Source of the DNA: Hymenoscyphus infarciens
Taxonomy: Eukaryota > Ascomycota > Leotiomycetes > Helotiales > Helotiaceae
DNA: 20,959 nucleotides
Reading direction: 5' to 3'
Assembly (NCBI GenBank): GCA_001414345.1
Contig: LLCB01000576.1
Coordinates: 1 to 20,959, forward strand
Shown: positions 9,322-20,425 of the stretch, piece by piece
Layout of the letters: every line of letters starts with the position of its first letter
How positions within the stretch are numbered: position 1 is the first letter of the stretch
Program-made: the position numbers and the translations under genes
Notes under the pieces: generated by a model
Seen by the model: the letters and a program-made list of their open reading frames with translations, nothing else
What the model was told of the DNA's origin: nothing
The model's database searches: none

Positions 9322-10734
9322 ATGGTCAAGTCGAAGGCTGGGGAGAATGCAGCTTTATTGAATTCTGCCTCAAGGATTCGTCCTGTCTTGTCGTGTGTAG
9401 TGTGTAAAACCACTCACGTAAAACCATGTGGAATGGTACATAGGACAGACATCCGAAGATGTGCCCAAGATATAAGATTTTCATCTGCACCTGTCATCCC
9501 GTACCAAAAAACGACCTAATTACCCTATTCGCCCATCTCCCTCGTATGGCTCCATCTCGCAGGTACAAGTACTGTACTACTGTACCAAGTGGGCAGATGA
9601 GATGATAATCCCAATCAAAGATCCGCCCCCGATGTGGAAAGAACCCCAACAAATTGTGGGGAACTCTTAACCTTACAAACATCGTCATCGTCATCGCATG
9701 AAACAATGTCAGTGGTGGTGGTGGATATTCCTCTTTCCCCAAAACAGGGCGGTGGCTGACCATCTCCCGGATGGCTGGAGGAAGTGAGGAACTCATCCAA
9801 CCCAACCACCAACGTGGAAATACAACCTTGGTACATGGAGGGGAAGAGCGATACGGAGTTACACACGCCGTCATCGAGTGACACGTGACACCATGTTGGT
9901 GCGGCAGTTGCGACTCGGGGAATACAAACGCAACGTCTCAACTACCGACGGGAGTTGGTTGCCTTACCCCAGATTCGAGGAACCATACATCTCTCAGCCA
10001 AACATGGGTTGCTTTGAATACAGGGTATATGTATATGTGTATTCCCGTTCATGGTCGTACTGCGCAGTAGGGAATATTGTAGCTTAACCTCTCTGACCAC
10101 CCGAGCGATGGACATTAAAAGTGGCCGGAAATCCGTCGCCTTCGTTGTTCCAACCTTCCAAAGTATTTCGTGGTATTTCAAGCAAATTATCCTAAAGACT
10201 TGGAACAATTTGAGACTATCAACCTATGTGTTTTAGAACAATCAGTGCTAAAGGGGTTTAACCATATAGAAAGGTAGCTTATTTACCGCCTTTAATGTCC
10301 ACCGCGAGCCACCTTCCTACACTACTCGAGAACCAAGAAGCAACGAAACATACTTGGCTTCCTTCAAATACGGGGTACATAGGTGCGCGTGCAGTGCTTC
10401 ACAGTTTCCTTTGTCCCACCACTCTCAGATCTGCGAAATCGTATTTCGGTATTGCCGACGAAGTGGTGGAAGGGAGTTCCCAACCCGCCAACACTTGAAC
10501 TTCTCCAGGCGGATTGATTCTGTCGATTTCTTCTCTCGTTGCATCTTGAGAAAAGATTCTAAGAAATCCCTAGGTGTATACGAGTACGGGCTCGACAGCT
10601 CTGAAAACTCCCACCAACCTCGTAACAGACATGATCAAAACTTTGGAAAAACACATCTTGATCATGTACCGCAAGACTCCCAAAACACCCTGCTAAATGC
10701 CAACAAATAAAGATGCCCAATCATTTCCCTCTCA
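9322..10734. other. intergenic region without convincing gene
   Basis: Frames of 60-126 codons on both strands overlap one another, mostly lack proper ATG contexts and show no family features. Visible structure is limited. A nested short palindrome around 9561-9587 has GGTACA and TGTACC arms enclosing AGTACTGTACT. A CACGTG E-box lies near 9881. A pair of inverted 11-mers sits at 10109 and 10291. The final bases next to 10735 should contain the DIM1 3' untranslated region. Confidence 0.55.
10109..10301. repeat. inverted 11-mers, possible short mobile-element ends
   Basis: TGGACATTAAA at 10109-10119 has its exact reverse complement TTTAATGTCCA at 10291-10301. With flanking bases the likeness extends to TGGACATTAAARGYGG, the extra differences being transitions. 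The 193-bp spacing would suit a small non-autonomous element, but I see no clear target duplication. Confidence 0.35.
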
Positions 10735-12081
<1,347 letters not shown>

Positions 12082-12123
12082 TTATCATGGTGCCCTGGGC
12101 TGTGTGTGGATCTTATCCGGGTT

Positions 12124-12131
12124 TCACGTGA
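12124..12131. promoter_or_regulatory. TCACGTGA E-box upstream of DIM1
   Basis: A perfect 8-bp palindrome lies 136 bases upstream of the DIM1 start codon. The core CACGTG with flanking T/A is the binding sequence of Cbf1-type bHLH factors in fungi. A role in DIM1 control is inference from position. Confidence 0.4.
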
Positions 12132-12166
12132 TACGTCCCCTCTGCAAGCCAGGGCAAACTCCCACC

Positions 12167-12523
12167 AGTAAGCCAACAGACATCGTTGGGGGCTAAAAGT
12201 AAGGTTGCGAGTAAGCCATCAAGCATGGGGTATGGTAACCTTTTTTGGCCACCAAACATGCTACCGAGTAAGCTATGAAGCTACAGGATAAGCTATCAAA
12301 AATCGTCCACGAACGAGTAAGCTCGCAAACATCGGGTACTAGTAACCCGAAAAGAACTATGCAAGTAAACCAGTAAATCAGCGGGTAAGCTAACAATCTT
12401 TTTGGCCCTCAATTAAGCCACCGGGTAAGCTATTAAACAAGTAGTAAACCTACCATCAATTTTGGGGGCCAAAAAGCACTGTTGGGGGCCAAAAGATAGC
12501 TGCGAGTAATCCACAAGTAAGCC
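12167..12523. repeat. array of degenerate RGTAAGCY octamers with TTGGGGGCCAAAA blocks
   Basis: About 14 copies of AGTAAGCC/GGTAAGCT-like octamers are visible (starts near 12167, 12210, 12267, 12288, 12316, 12341, 12364, 12372, 12384, 12412, 12424, 12443, 12505, 12516), all in the same orientation with irregular spacing. TTGGGGGCYAAAA occurs at 12186, 12461 and 12482, with shorter TTTTGGCC forms near 12243 and 12399. About 40 bases at 12185-12222 (GTTGGGGGCTAAAAG ... GCGAGTAAGCC) recur at 12481-12517, indicating a larger direct repeat of about 296 bases. I do not recognise the family. It sits about 180 bases upstream of DIM1. Confidence 0.8.
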
Positions 12524-12618
12524 AGAGATAACACCTCTCATCATCAGACTCGTGGTCGCTTCTCTTTACTCCCTCCTTTCCCTTTCCCTACAATTCACTA
12601 AAATATACGAAATCAAAA

Positions 12619-12958
12619 TTTCATCTGATCTCCATTCATTACGCCAACACAATTGAGACAATCTCCAGAATGCGATGTGCAACAAAACCCTCTTCAGACG
12701 ATAAAATTAAAGAATCCAAAAAACTAATTTCATCTAATCTTTGTTCGTTTTACCGAAATATTTAGGACAATTTCAAAAGAGCGATGTGCAACAAAACCCC
12801 TTTCAGACGAAATTGATAAATCATAAATTACAATTTCATCAGATCTCCCAATTTCCTTGAAATTATCTTTGGACCTTTGGAACAATGCGAAAAATGCGAT
12901 GCGCAACAAAACCCGAAATTAATTGACAAAAGAGATAATGCGAAAAGTGCGATGTGCA
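12619..12958. repeat. tandem array of about 110-bp units, 3.5 copies
   Basis: Units begin with TTTCATCWGATCT-like sequence at 12619, 12728 and 12834. Each carries the core GCGATGTGCAACAAAACCC at 12672, 12781 and 12896 (the last reading GCGATGCGCAAC). A fourth core at 12949 belongs to a half unit. Spacings are 109, 115 and 53 bases, so it is not a coding repeat. Divergence between units is considerable, implying an old array. It lies between DIM1 and the 3' end of the GCP3 gene. Confidence 0.88.
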
Positions 12959-13241
12959 ACATACCTTCTTTTTTGGGGCAGTCCTGAACTTCCGTCGCGA
13001 CATCTCTGGGAGTCAAGGTAATGCAAAATTCCTCATTCTTAATTTCAGTGTTGCTACCGACAACAAAATGGTATCATCAACAAAAACTCATACCTTCATG
13101 CCCTCATGCATAAACGTAAAACAGGAGAGCAAACAGCAGCCATCCCTCCATCCCAAAAAACGCCCCAGTCCCGGACGCCAACCCCCTCAATGTCTCTCAT
13201 CCTCTCATCCCCAAAAGGAGAAAAGTCTTCAAGTCTCACCC

Positions 13242-15998
13242 TCAAGGCTTAACAGAACTCCTCCCCGTCTCCCTCCCATTCGGCACCCTACTCTTCCGCC
13301 TCGTAGCCTGATAAACATCATTAAAATTCATAACCACCCCCAAGAACCTCATATCCACATCCGGCTGATAAGCCAGATCTCCAAGCAACACACAAACCAT
13401 CTTCTTGAAACTGCCCCCTAGCAGTTGCAACCTCTCAAGCAGTACCGGGAATTCATCCGTGATACTGTCATCTCCCAGCCCAGGAGTTGAATCACTCAAA
13501 TTCTGCGCCGGTCCCCGTCGAGCAGTTTTCGGTGTAGGAATGAGTATTCCTTCATCGTCTTCCCGTCGTTCTGCGCGTACAGATATCCCCTGGCGGACCG
13601 TGAAATCTGCTACAGACCAGGAGTAGAGACCATCTACTGCGTCGCGATAGTTGAGCATGTGCGCTAGAATATCGCCCAGTTGAACCATGAATGGATTATC
13701 ATTCTCCTGACCCCTCGCCTTTTTCGCCCCAAGAAGTCCTTTATGCGTAATAGCATTGAGATATTTCGTATGCGCTCCGATAAGATCATCAAGTGTACAG
13801 CCTTCCTTATGAACAGCCGTTTCCAGTTCGTCCCAGGAACTTTCGATGACTTCGAAGAGGATGTAGTATTGCAATTGACCGATGAAATGTATCATCTCAG
13901 CGAGAACACCGCGCGTAGATTTCCAAGCTTGGGCAACATTTTTGTTGCCTCCTTGCAAGACCCCTCGAGCACCCGTCATGCATTTCCGCCATGTGGTTGC
14001 CAGGGCAAATTCTACGCGCTTGATGCGCCAGAGGAAGTTGAAGACTTTGAGGTATTGTCTGTTTCCCCATTCTGTAACAACAACATCAACAGGGGCGTCA
14101 ATCTTATATTCCAGTGTGAAACAATCCCAACCAATATCGCCATGGGACAGTTGGAGCATGCGAGCGTCCAGCCGACGTAGGACTTCGGGAGAATCGTATT
14201 GTGCGTTTGAATGACGGATTGCGTGTTCAAGTTGGGCTGTGAGAGTATGCCGGTATTGTGCGCCGGCTGGACGGTCGAGATTGGAGGAGAGAGATTCCAT
14301 GAGAAGAGCGATGAAATCTCCCTGTCCGAGGAGAATGTAGTTTTTGAGAGCTTTTAGGTGTTCGAAGAGGTGGAATTTGGCGGACATGAGATGGATTAGA
14401 CGGGCCATTGTTGTTTTGTAGGCTTCGTCTATCCAGTCTTCCAAGGTAGCGGTATCGCCGTATCGTAATTCTTTTGATGCGGCTTTGGAATATTCTTCAA
14501 CCCATTCTGAATCTCCACAGCCATGTCGAATGAAATTCAGGGATTTTCCAATGAGGAAGACTTTCTGTGCAAAATCTTGGGTGATGATGCTGGGTACCAA
14601 GTCTTCATTCAGTTTGTATTTGTCCTCCCAAACACTGCTTGCACCTCCACGAGATTTTCCATCCGGCGCTTCAACCACAGCATTTGGATCCTGCTCCGAC
14701 ACAAAAAATTCGTAATGTGGATCTGATAACTCTCCATCGTATATCCACTGTCGTAACATGTCGTAAAATGGTCTCGTCACATGTGCCAATAAACGCTCTG
14801 CAAATGCTCCAACCATTGGATCACCATGAGAAATTGAAAAGCTGTGTATCAGAGATATGAGTTGTCCACCTTTTTTACTTTTCGACTCCTCACTGATCAA
14901 ACTCATCAGTCGGAGTCCGGAGGTCGAGTCGCGAGTCCAGATTACACATCTCCTCAGCGTCACTCCAGCTTTTCCAAGACCTCCTCGGGGTTCGTTCTCG
15001 TCCAGAGATGCGAGAGCTCGACGGATTTGTCCTTCTAACGTTGCTACCAGTCCAAGATATAATCGTAACTCTCCCGAAATGGCAGCCCGTAGACTCTGCC
15101 CCAGAAGTCCTCCTTCAACAGTTTGTACATACAAGGAAAGCTCCTTGTATAACAACGCTGGCTCGGCGAGTGTATGAAGCATAGACAAAATCGGTACTGG
15201 CAAAGTAGGTGGTAGCGTCAAAGTTCTGCCATCGTCGGAAAACCTTAAATTCGTAGAAGACAACCCTTGGAGTGTGAATGGTAATTCTCGAAGTAATGTA
15301 GCCTCTGATGGATTGATTTCGACATAATTTTCTGCCAGCAATGCTGCTTTCAGGGCGACATCTTCTCGCTGTGCAGCCGGTGTTTTTGCGAATATTTGTT
15401 CTTCCTCTTTCCTATCCCGCTGACCTCCTTCCCGTGCTGGAAGTTTCTTGATTCCTTCTGGCGCAAAGGCTTCCTTGAAAGGGTTCTCCTGCCTCTGTGA
15501 GGCATAATCTGGGGATTTCGGCGGCCCATAAGTCAAGCTCTTGCTTTCTCGATTTGTCTTGACCGGACTTTTAAATGGGCTGGTCAACGTGGGTGGGGAT
15601 CTTTGTTGATTGTCTCCAAGCTGGTATAAGAAGTATAGGACCGCCCATTTTTGGTTGATTGCGGGAATGGAGAGGAGTCTGCTGTAGAGATTCGTAAATC
15701 GGAGAGCCTTTTCGGGGCTGGAGTTGGTTTGTATTAATCGTTTCTTTATTAGGTCCGAGGCTTGATGCACATCTGCCTCCACGGCAGAACCTTTGGAGTG
15801 ACTTTGACTGTATCAGCGGATATGCCTATTGAACGGCAGAGTTTCAACATGCCTCTCCAAGATCTCCTTTACGAATACCACCTCATTCTCTCTCCTCTCC
15901 TCTTCGTCCTCTCTGCTCTCGCCAGGAATCTTGACTAGCAGTTTCGAAACTAGACTGGCGACGCCTTTGTCGATTCGATGGTTTTTGGAGGACGACAT
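13242..15998 (-). CDS. GCP3: gamma-tubulin complex component 3 (GCP3/Spc98 homologue)
   Basis: The main frame covers 846 codons (15782 to the stop at 13242-13244). It lacks an ATG at its left end, and the start is best placed at the ATG 15998-15996 (MSSSKNHR, A at -3), in a frame of about 61 codons ending at TGA 15815-15813. Both parts share one reading phase, so a frame-neutral intron must remove the stop (see findings). GCP3 is a core gamma-tubulin complex protein that helps build microtubule nucleation sites at the spindle pole body. Numbering from the main frame, an N-terminal LIKKRL...NQKWAVLYFLYQL region specific to GCP3 is followed by the GCP N-terminal domain starting at LRELPFTLQG (about 164) and including LLGQGDFI (about 484). 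The C-terminal gamma-tubulin-binding domain contains DSPEVLRRLD, FNFLWRIKRVE and QLQYYILFEVIESSWDEL (about 635). Total length near 895 is normal for filamentous fungi. Confidence 0.92.
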
Positions 15999-16409
15999 GG
16001 TCGCATGGTAGCGAGGGTGGATGGGCAAATAATTCTTTTCTTGGGATCTTGAAAGAGTGTTGTTGTACTTGAATACCTAGGCTGGGGTTCAGGATAACGC
16101 GCCGACGCGAACCTTGACCCCTCGGGACCTCCAGCAAATTCCCGTCTCCACCTCAGGCATCCAGACGTCACAACCAGCGAGCGCAAGAGGGCAAAAGAGC
16201 AAAAGAGCAGATATAGAAGACCATCTCCATCTCCATCTCCATCTCTCACCACCGCAACCAGCGCTGGCTCATCTCCATCTCGCATCGCTAGATTCGTCTG
16301 GCTGGCAGAGCGCTTTTCATGGGACCTTGATTCCATTTCCAGTCGCGCTTCATCGGCCGCACCAGACCAGGCGCGCGACTCTTAAAGGCTTCTCTTCTCT
16401 CCTCTCACC
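15999..16409. promoter_or_regulatory. shared divergent promoter of GCP3 and HFI1
   Basis: This 411-bp gap separates the start codons of two genes reading away from each other. It holds four copies of CCATCT at 16221-16244, a repeated GCAAAAGA near 16191-16205, and a CT-rich leader ending CTCTCACC immediately before the HFI1 ATG. I see no clear TATA box. Both transcripts must start here, so some control elements may be shared. Confidence 0.6.
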
Positions 16410-17952
16410 ATGCCCGACATCGACCCAGCCGCCCTCCTCAGCAGGCCCGCCGCCATCTCAACCACCCCCATATTACCTCCCAAAACCCTCTCGGCGCCCA
16501 TTGTCCCCAAAGTCATCAAAGTCAATCATGTCCCTCCCCGCATTGATCTCGAGCCGCTCTATGCGAGTCTCAAAGCCGCCATTGGGAGTGAGAACTGGAA
16601 GACTTATACAAAGGCCTTTGGCGCATTCATGATAGGTGTGCTTGTGCTTGTGCTTGTGCTTGCCTATATTTCTACGAGTTTCTCTGCATCCCATCACTAA
16701 CATCAGCCCTCTCTAGGTGCGCTGGACCAATCCGAACTATCAAAACAAATCGATCATTTCCTGGTTACCCCAGGCGGCGAAATTGAACATTGTCATAATC
16801 AGCTTATTGCTGCCATATACGCAAATGTCACCCGCGAAATGCCAGACCATGGCGTCGCCAGTTGGGTCAGCGCAAACGAAAAGCCAACCGTGGGGATCGG
16901 AAGTAAACCAGTTACTGGCAATGCTGCGGAACAAAGGCTCAAGACGGAGGTGATGCAATTGCCTAGTAGGGATCGCAGGCGACTCAAAGACTTAAGTCAG
17001 AATGAGGTAGGGGGATCATATGGTCTTTTTTTTCTGGAATTTACTGACTGGAGTGTCATAGTTTGACCCTCAGGATGCTTTTGCGACTGTGTTTGGGGAG
17101 CATCGTCGCCCCAAGGCTCCCAGGATCGTTGAACCTGTACCTGCGAGTGCTGGTGGTCTAAATAAGACGAGTATGTTCCTTTCTGGCATCGCATTATATA
17201 TATATATGCTAAACTAATTCCTAGACTGGGACCTCGAAATTCGCAAAAGATACGCCCAAACGCTAGCCGTGGAATCGGGCGAATTCCCGGATATGCAAAA
17301 TATCGAATCTCGAATGCTACCCATATGCTACGAAGGCGGTCTCACCTCCGGGCATGTCAATGACGCCGCTCATTTCATGTCTGTGGCTACGGAAACATAT
17401 TTGAAAGAAGTCCTCTCCTCGATATTTAGTAAAACCAGGACAAACGGACCAGGTACTGCTGGCAGCGCTGGCACAGGAGGTGGTGCCACTTGGGTTCAGA
17501 CACACAAATACCGAATTCAACTCGAGAGGGAAGAAGAGGCATGGATGCGCGGTGAAATACAGCGAGATAAAGGGGGACTTTTACCGATCGAAGCCAAGGC
17601 CGCAAGCGAACGAGCTCCCCTGGGTATGGCCGACGTTCGAACTGCCCTCGAAATTGGCGACTGTGGCTTGGGACAAATGCCAGTGATCGTGGAACAAATT
17701 ATATTCGGCTACCGAGAAGGAGAGCTGGAAGCATGGAATGACTATTCCTTCCTCGAAGGATATGCTCCAGCCGATGTGATAGAGCTTGATGGGGACATTG
17801 AAATGGGAGGGATGAATACAGCCGAACCAGTCAATGGAGTCAACGGCCATGCTTACGAGCCAGACATTGAGTCAGGGTGGATGGGAGGAGAATCGGAAGA
17901 CAAGACTGATCTCGACAACCTACTTGACTCCTGTTTGGCTATCGGGGCTTAA
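16410..17952 (+). CDS. HFI1: SAGA coactivator subunit Hfi1/Ada1 (Tada1 family)
   Basis: Four exons (16410-16635, 16717-17006, 17062-17170, 17225-17952) encode 450 residues. Introns are 81, 55 and 54 nt, all GT...AG, with CACTAAC, CTGAC and CTAAAC/ACTAAT branch-like sites. Hfi1 is a structural subunit of the SAGA histone acetyltransferase complex, holding core TAF-type histone folds together. After a Pro-rich N-terminus, residues about 45-85 ([16 protein letters not shown]...[16 protein letters not shown]) match the SAGA-Tad1 signature. [10 protein letters not shown] and [19 protein letters not shown] follow, then [12 protein letters not shown]. The last exon holds [23 protein letters not shown] and the histone-fold-like part [29 protein letters not shown]. 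An acidic tail ends the protein. Two in-frame acceptors exist for exon 3 (17062 or 17074). Identification rests on remembered family motifs. Confidence 0.9.
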
Positions 17953-18474
17953 GAGTTTTTTTTTTTGCTTTGTTTATGACATTTGGAGCATTCGGCGCTA
18001 TGTGGAAATTGGGCGGGCTTTTGTCATTTACAAGGGTGCATTTGCATGGCTTGCATGGCGTTTATGGAGTTTTCAATGATTCGTACCCTCTGTACAGTGC
18101 TAATTCTGTACAAATGGAAGATGGCCTAGAAAGGAGCATGGTAAGCAGGGCGTATGGATTGGATTCTGCGTGGAGGACGATACCCTGGAGGCGAAGGCTC
18201 CTTTTTTGTACCAATATACATATATTTACTACAATCGAACGTACCATTGGATAGTATTATCTCATTTTTTTACATCTCATACTCGTTCAGAGCAATCAAT
18301 CTCCAAAACCTACCATGGTGATGAAGGGGGGGTGCCAAGATTTATGCCACTCTCACAGCCTCGCTCTTGCATTTACGTGCGTCAGCCTTGGTTTGAGCTT
18401 TACTGCCCCTCACCAAAACCAGCTTCTCCTCATAACCTCAACTCCATAATTTGATCTCTAGAAAAACAATCAAG
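17953..18474. other. intergenic spacer between HFI1 and AIP1
   Basis: It begins with a poly-T run 5 bases after the HFI1 stop (about 17958-17967), which is probably in the 3' untranslated region. TGTACA-type repeats (GTACCCTCTGTACAG, then CTGTACAAATGG) lie near 18083-18115. The last bases, ending ACAATCAAG before the ATG, form the AIP1 leader. I see no gene and no definite TATA box. Confidence 0.5.
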
Positions 18475-20425
18475 ATGTCCGTCACAATTGAAAAGATTCT
18501 CGCGGCTGCGCCTAGTACGGAACGTGGTCGTCCAACACAACTCTCCACCGATCCAAAAGGTGAACGAATAGCATACGCTGTGAGTTTGGATTCATCCCCC
18601 TTGTTACAGAACAAGTTACTGATGAGAGAATGATAGTCTGGCAAATCGATTTTTCTCCGTTCCCTCGACGATCCATCGCAGAGCAAACAATATACCAACC
18701 ATACCGCCCAAACGACCGTTGCCCGTTTCTCGCCTTCCGGGTACTATGTCGCTTCTGGGGATGTCTCTGGAGCTGTGAAGGTCTGGGATGCGGTGGAGGG
18801 CGTGAATACGAAGGGTACTTTCCCTTTCCCTCCCTTCAAACTCGGGTATATGTATACTAATTGTCACGACAATAGGAGAATACCACATCATCTCCGGCCG
18901 CATAAACGACATAGCCTGGGACGGCGACTCCCAACGTATAATCGCAGTAGGCGACGGCCGCGAACGATTCGGTCACTGCATCACAGCCGATAGCGGGAAT
19001 TCCGTCGGCGAAATCAGCGGACACTCAAAGGTTATTAATTCGGTTTCTTTGAGGCAACAACGCCCTCTTAGGGCTGCGACGGGGTCGGATGATAGTTCGA
19101 TGGTTTTCCTTCATGGAGCGCCGTTTAAATATAATACGAAACTTGGGGGATTGCATAAGGGTTTCATTTATGGGGTTGGCTTTTCGCCGGATGGGAATCA
19201 GTTGGTGAGTGTTGGTGCGGATAGGAGGATTCAGTTGTATGATGGGAAGACGGGGGAGGCTACAAGCCAGATTGGGGAGGGAGAACATAAGGGGAGTATT
19301 TTTGGGGTTTCTTGGGCGAGGGATAGTAAGAGGTTTGTTACTGCTAGTGCGGATCAGACTGTTAAACTTTGGGATGTGGAAGCTGGAAAGGCAGTTCAGA
19401 CTTGGCGATTTGGGGGTGAGGGAAATGTTAGTATCCCCGATCACCAGGTTGGTGTTGTGTGGCCTGCTGGAAGGAGTGATGGGATGGTTGTCAGTCTCAA
19501 CTTGGCAGGTGATCTGAATTACCTCGTTGAAGGAAGTCAGACACCTACGAAAGTCGTCCAAGGACACAATCGGAGTGTAACTGCTCTAGGTTCAAGCGAG
19601 GGACCCAGAGGTCAGACTTTCTGGACTGGGAGTTTCGATGGTCGAGTCTGTTCTTGGGATAGCAACTCGGGTATTGGTTCCGCTGCAGAGGGCCAAACAC
19701 ACTCCAACCAAGTCTCCGGATTCACAACTACGGATAGCAGAGCTTATAGCGTTGGCTGGGACGACACCCTCCGCATCGCAGATGTCTCAAGCAACACCTT
19801 CTTAGGCGAAGCAGCGAAACTATCCGCTCAACCAAAGGGTGTTGCCTCCGCGGACGGCCGGATATTCGTCGCTACAACATCAGGAATCGATATCTTCTCA
19901 AACGATAAACCCGTAGGCAATTTCCCTACGAAAGACTTCACACCAGCATCCATCGCTGCCTCGGGAAGCACACTGGCAGTGGGCGACGACGCGAATATCG
20001 TCCGCATCTACACAATCGATAGCGCTCACAAACTCACACCAAAAGAAACCCTCACAAACGCAACCTCCCAAATCACATCTCTCTCCTTCACCCCTTCAGG
20101 CTCTCTCCTAGCAGCAGGCACTTCGAGTGGTAAAATCATCGTCTTTGACACCTCATCCTGGGCTGTCAAAACTGATCGTTTCTCCGCTCATACAGCGAGA
20201 GTTACTTGTCTTGCGTGGAATAAGGAGGGGAGTCATCTGGTCAGTGGGGGACTTGATACTAATGTTTTTGTGTGGAGTTTGAAGGCGCCGGGGAAGAGGG
20301 TTAAGGCTGCGAATGCGCATAAGGATGGGGTTTATGGGGTTTGTTGGGTGGGAACTGGGGAGAAGGTGGTCAGTACGGGGGGTGATGCTGCTCTGAAGGT
20401 TTGGGGGGTTAAGGCGTTGGAGTAG
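18475..20425 (+). CDS. AIP1: actin-interacting protein 1 (WD-repeat cofilin partner)
   Basis: Three exons (18475-18579, 18637-18814, 18876-20425) encode 610 residues, the usual Aip1 length. Introns are 57 and 61 nt, the second with a TACTAAT branch site. Aip1 (WDR1) works with cofilin to disassemble actin filaments, at cortical patches and during cytokinesis. The protein starts MSVTIEKILAAAPSTERGRPTQLS, a typical Aip1 opening, and continues SGKSIFLRSLDDP across the first splice. WD units are evident throughout: GAVKVWDAVEG (about 82), GRERFGHCITADSGNSVGEISGHSK, GSDDSSMVFLHGAPFKY, FSPDGNQLVSVGADRRIQLYDGKTGE, TASADQTVKLWDVEAG (about 256), VSGGLDTNVFVWSLKAPGKR (about 557) and a terminal GDAALKVWGVKALE. 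This fits the known pair of seven-bladed propellers. The downstream ATG-like position at 19049 is only an internal start. Confidence 0.97.

Noticed and set aside
9207..9413. - strand frame with Pro-Leu-Gln repeats
   Set aside because: It is a translation of the 15-bp minisatellite, whose period is a multiple of three.
9494..9941. - strand frames of 126 and 108 codons
   Set aside because: Overlapping in different phases, no domain, ordinary non-coding composition; a spliced gene cannot be excluded, but nothing supports one.
10354..10710. 118-codon + frame before DIM1
   Set aside because: It begins at TTG rather than ATG, has no family features, and overlaps another frame of equal quality.
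15813..15815. Programmed readthrough of the TGA in GCP3
   Set aside because: The following bases (TAC) do not match the known fungal readthrough context CTA; splicing is the simpler explanation.
19025..19567. 180-codon - frame opposite AIP1
   Set aside because: Antisense shadow of a well-supported WD-repeat coding exon.
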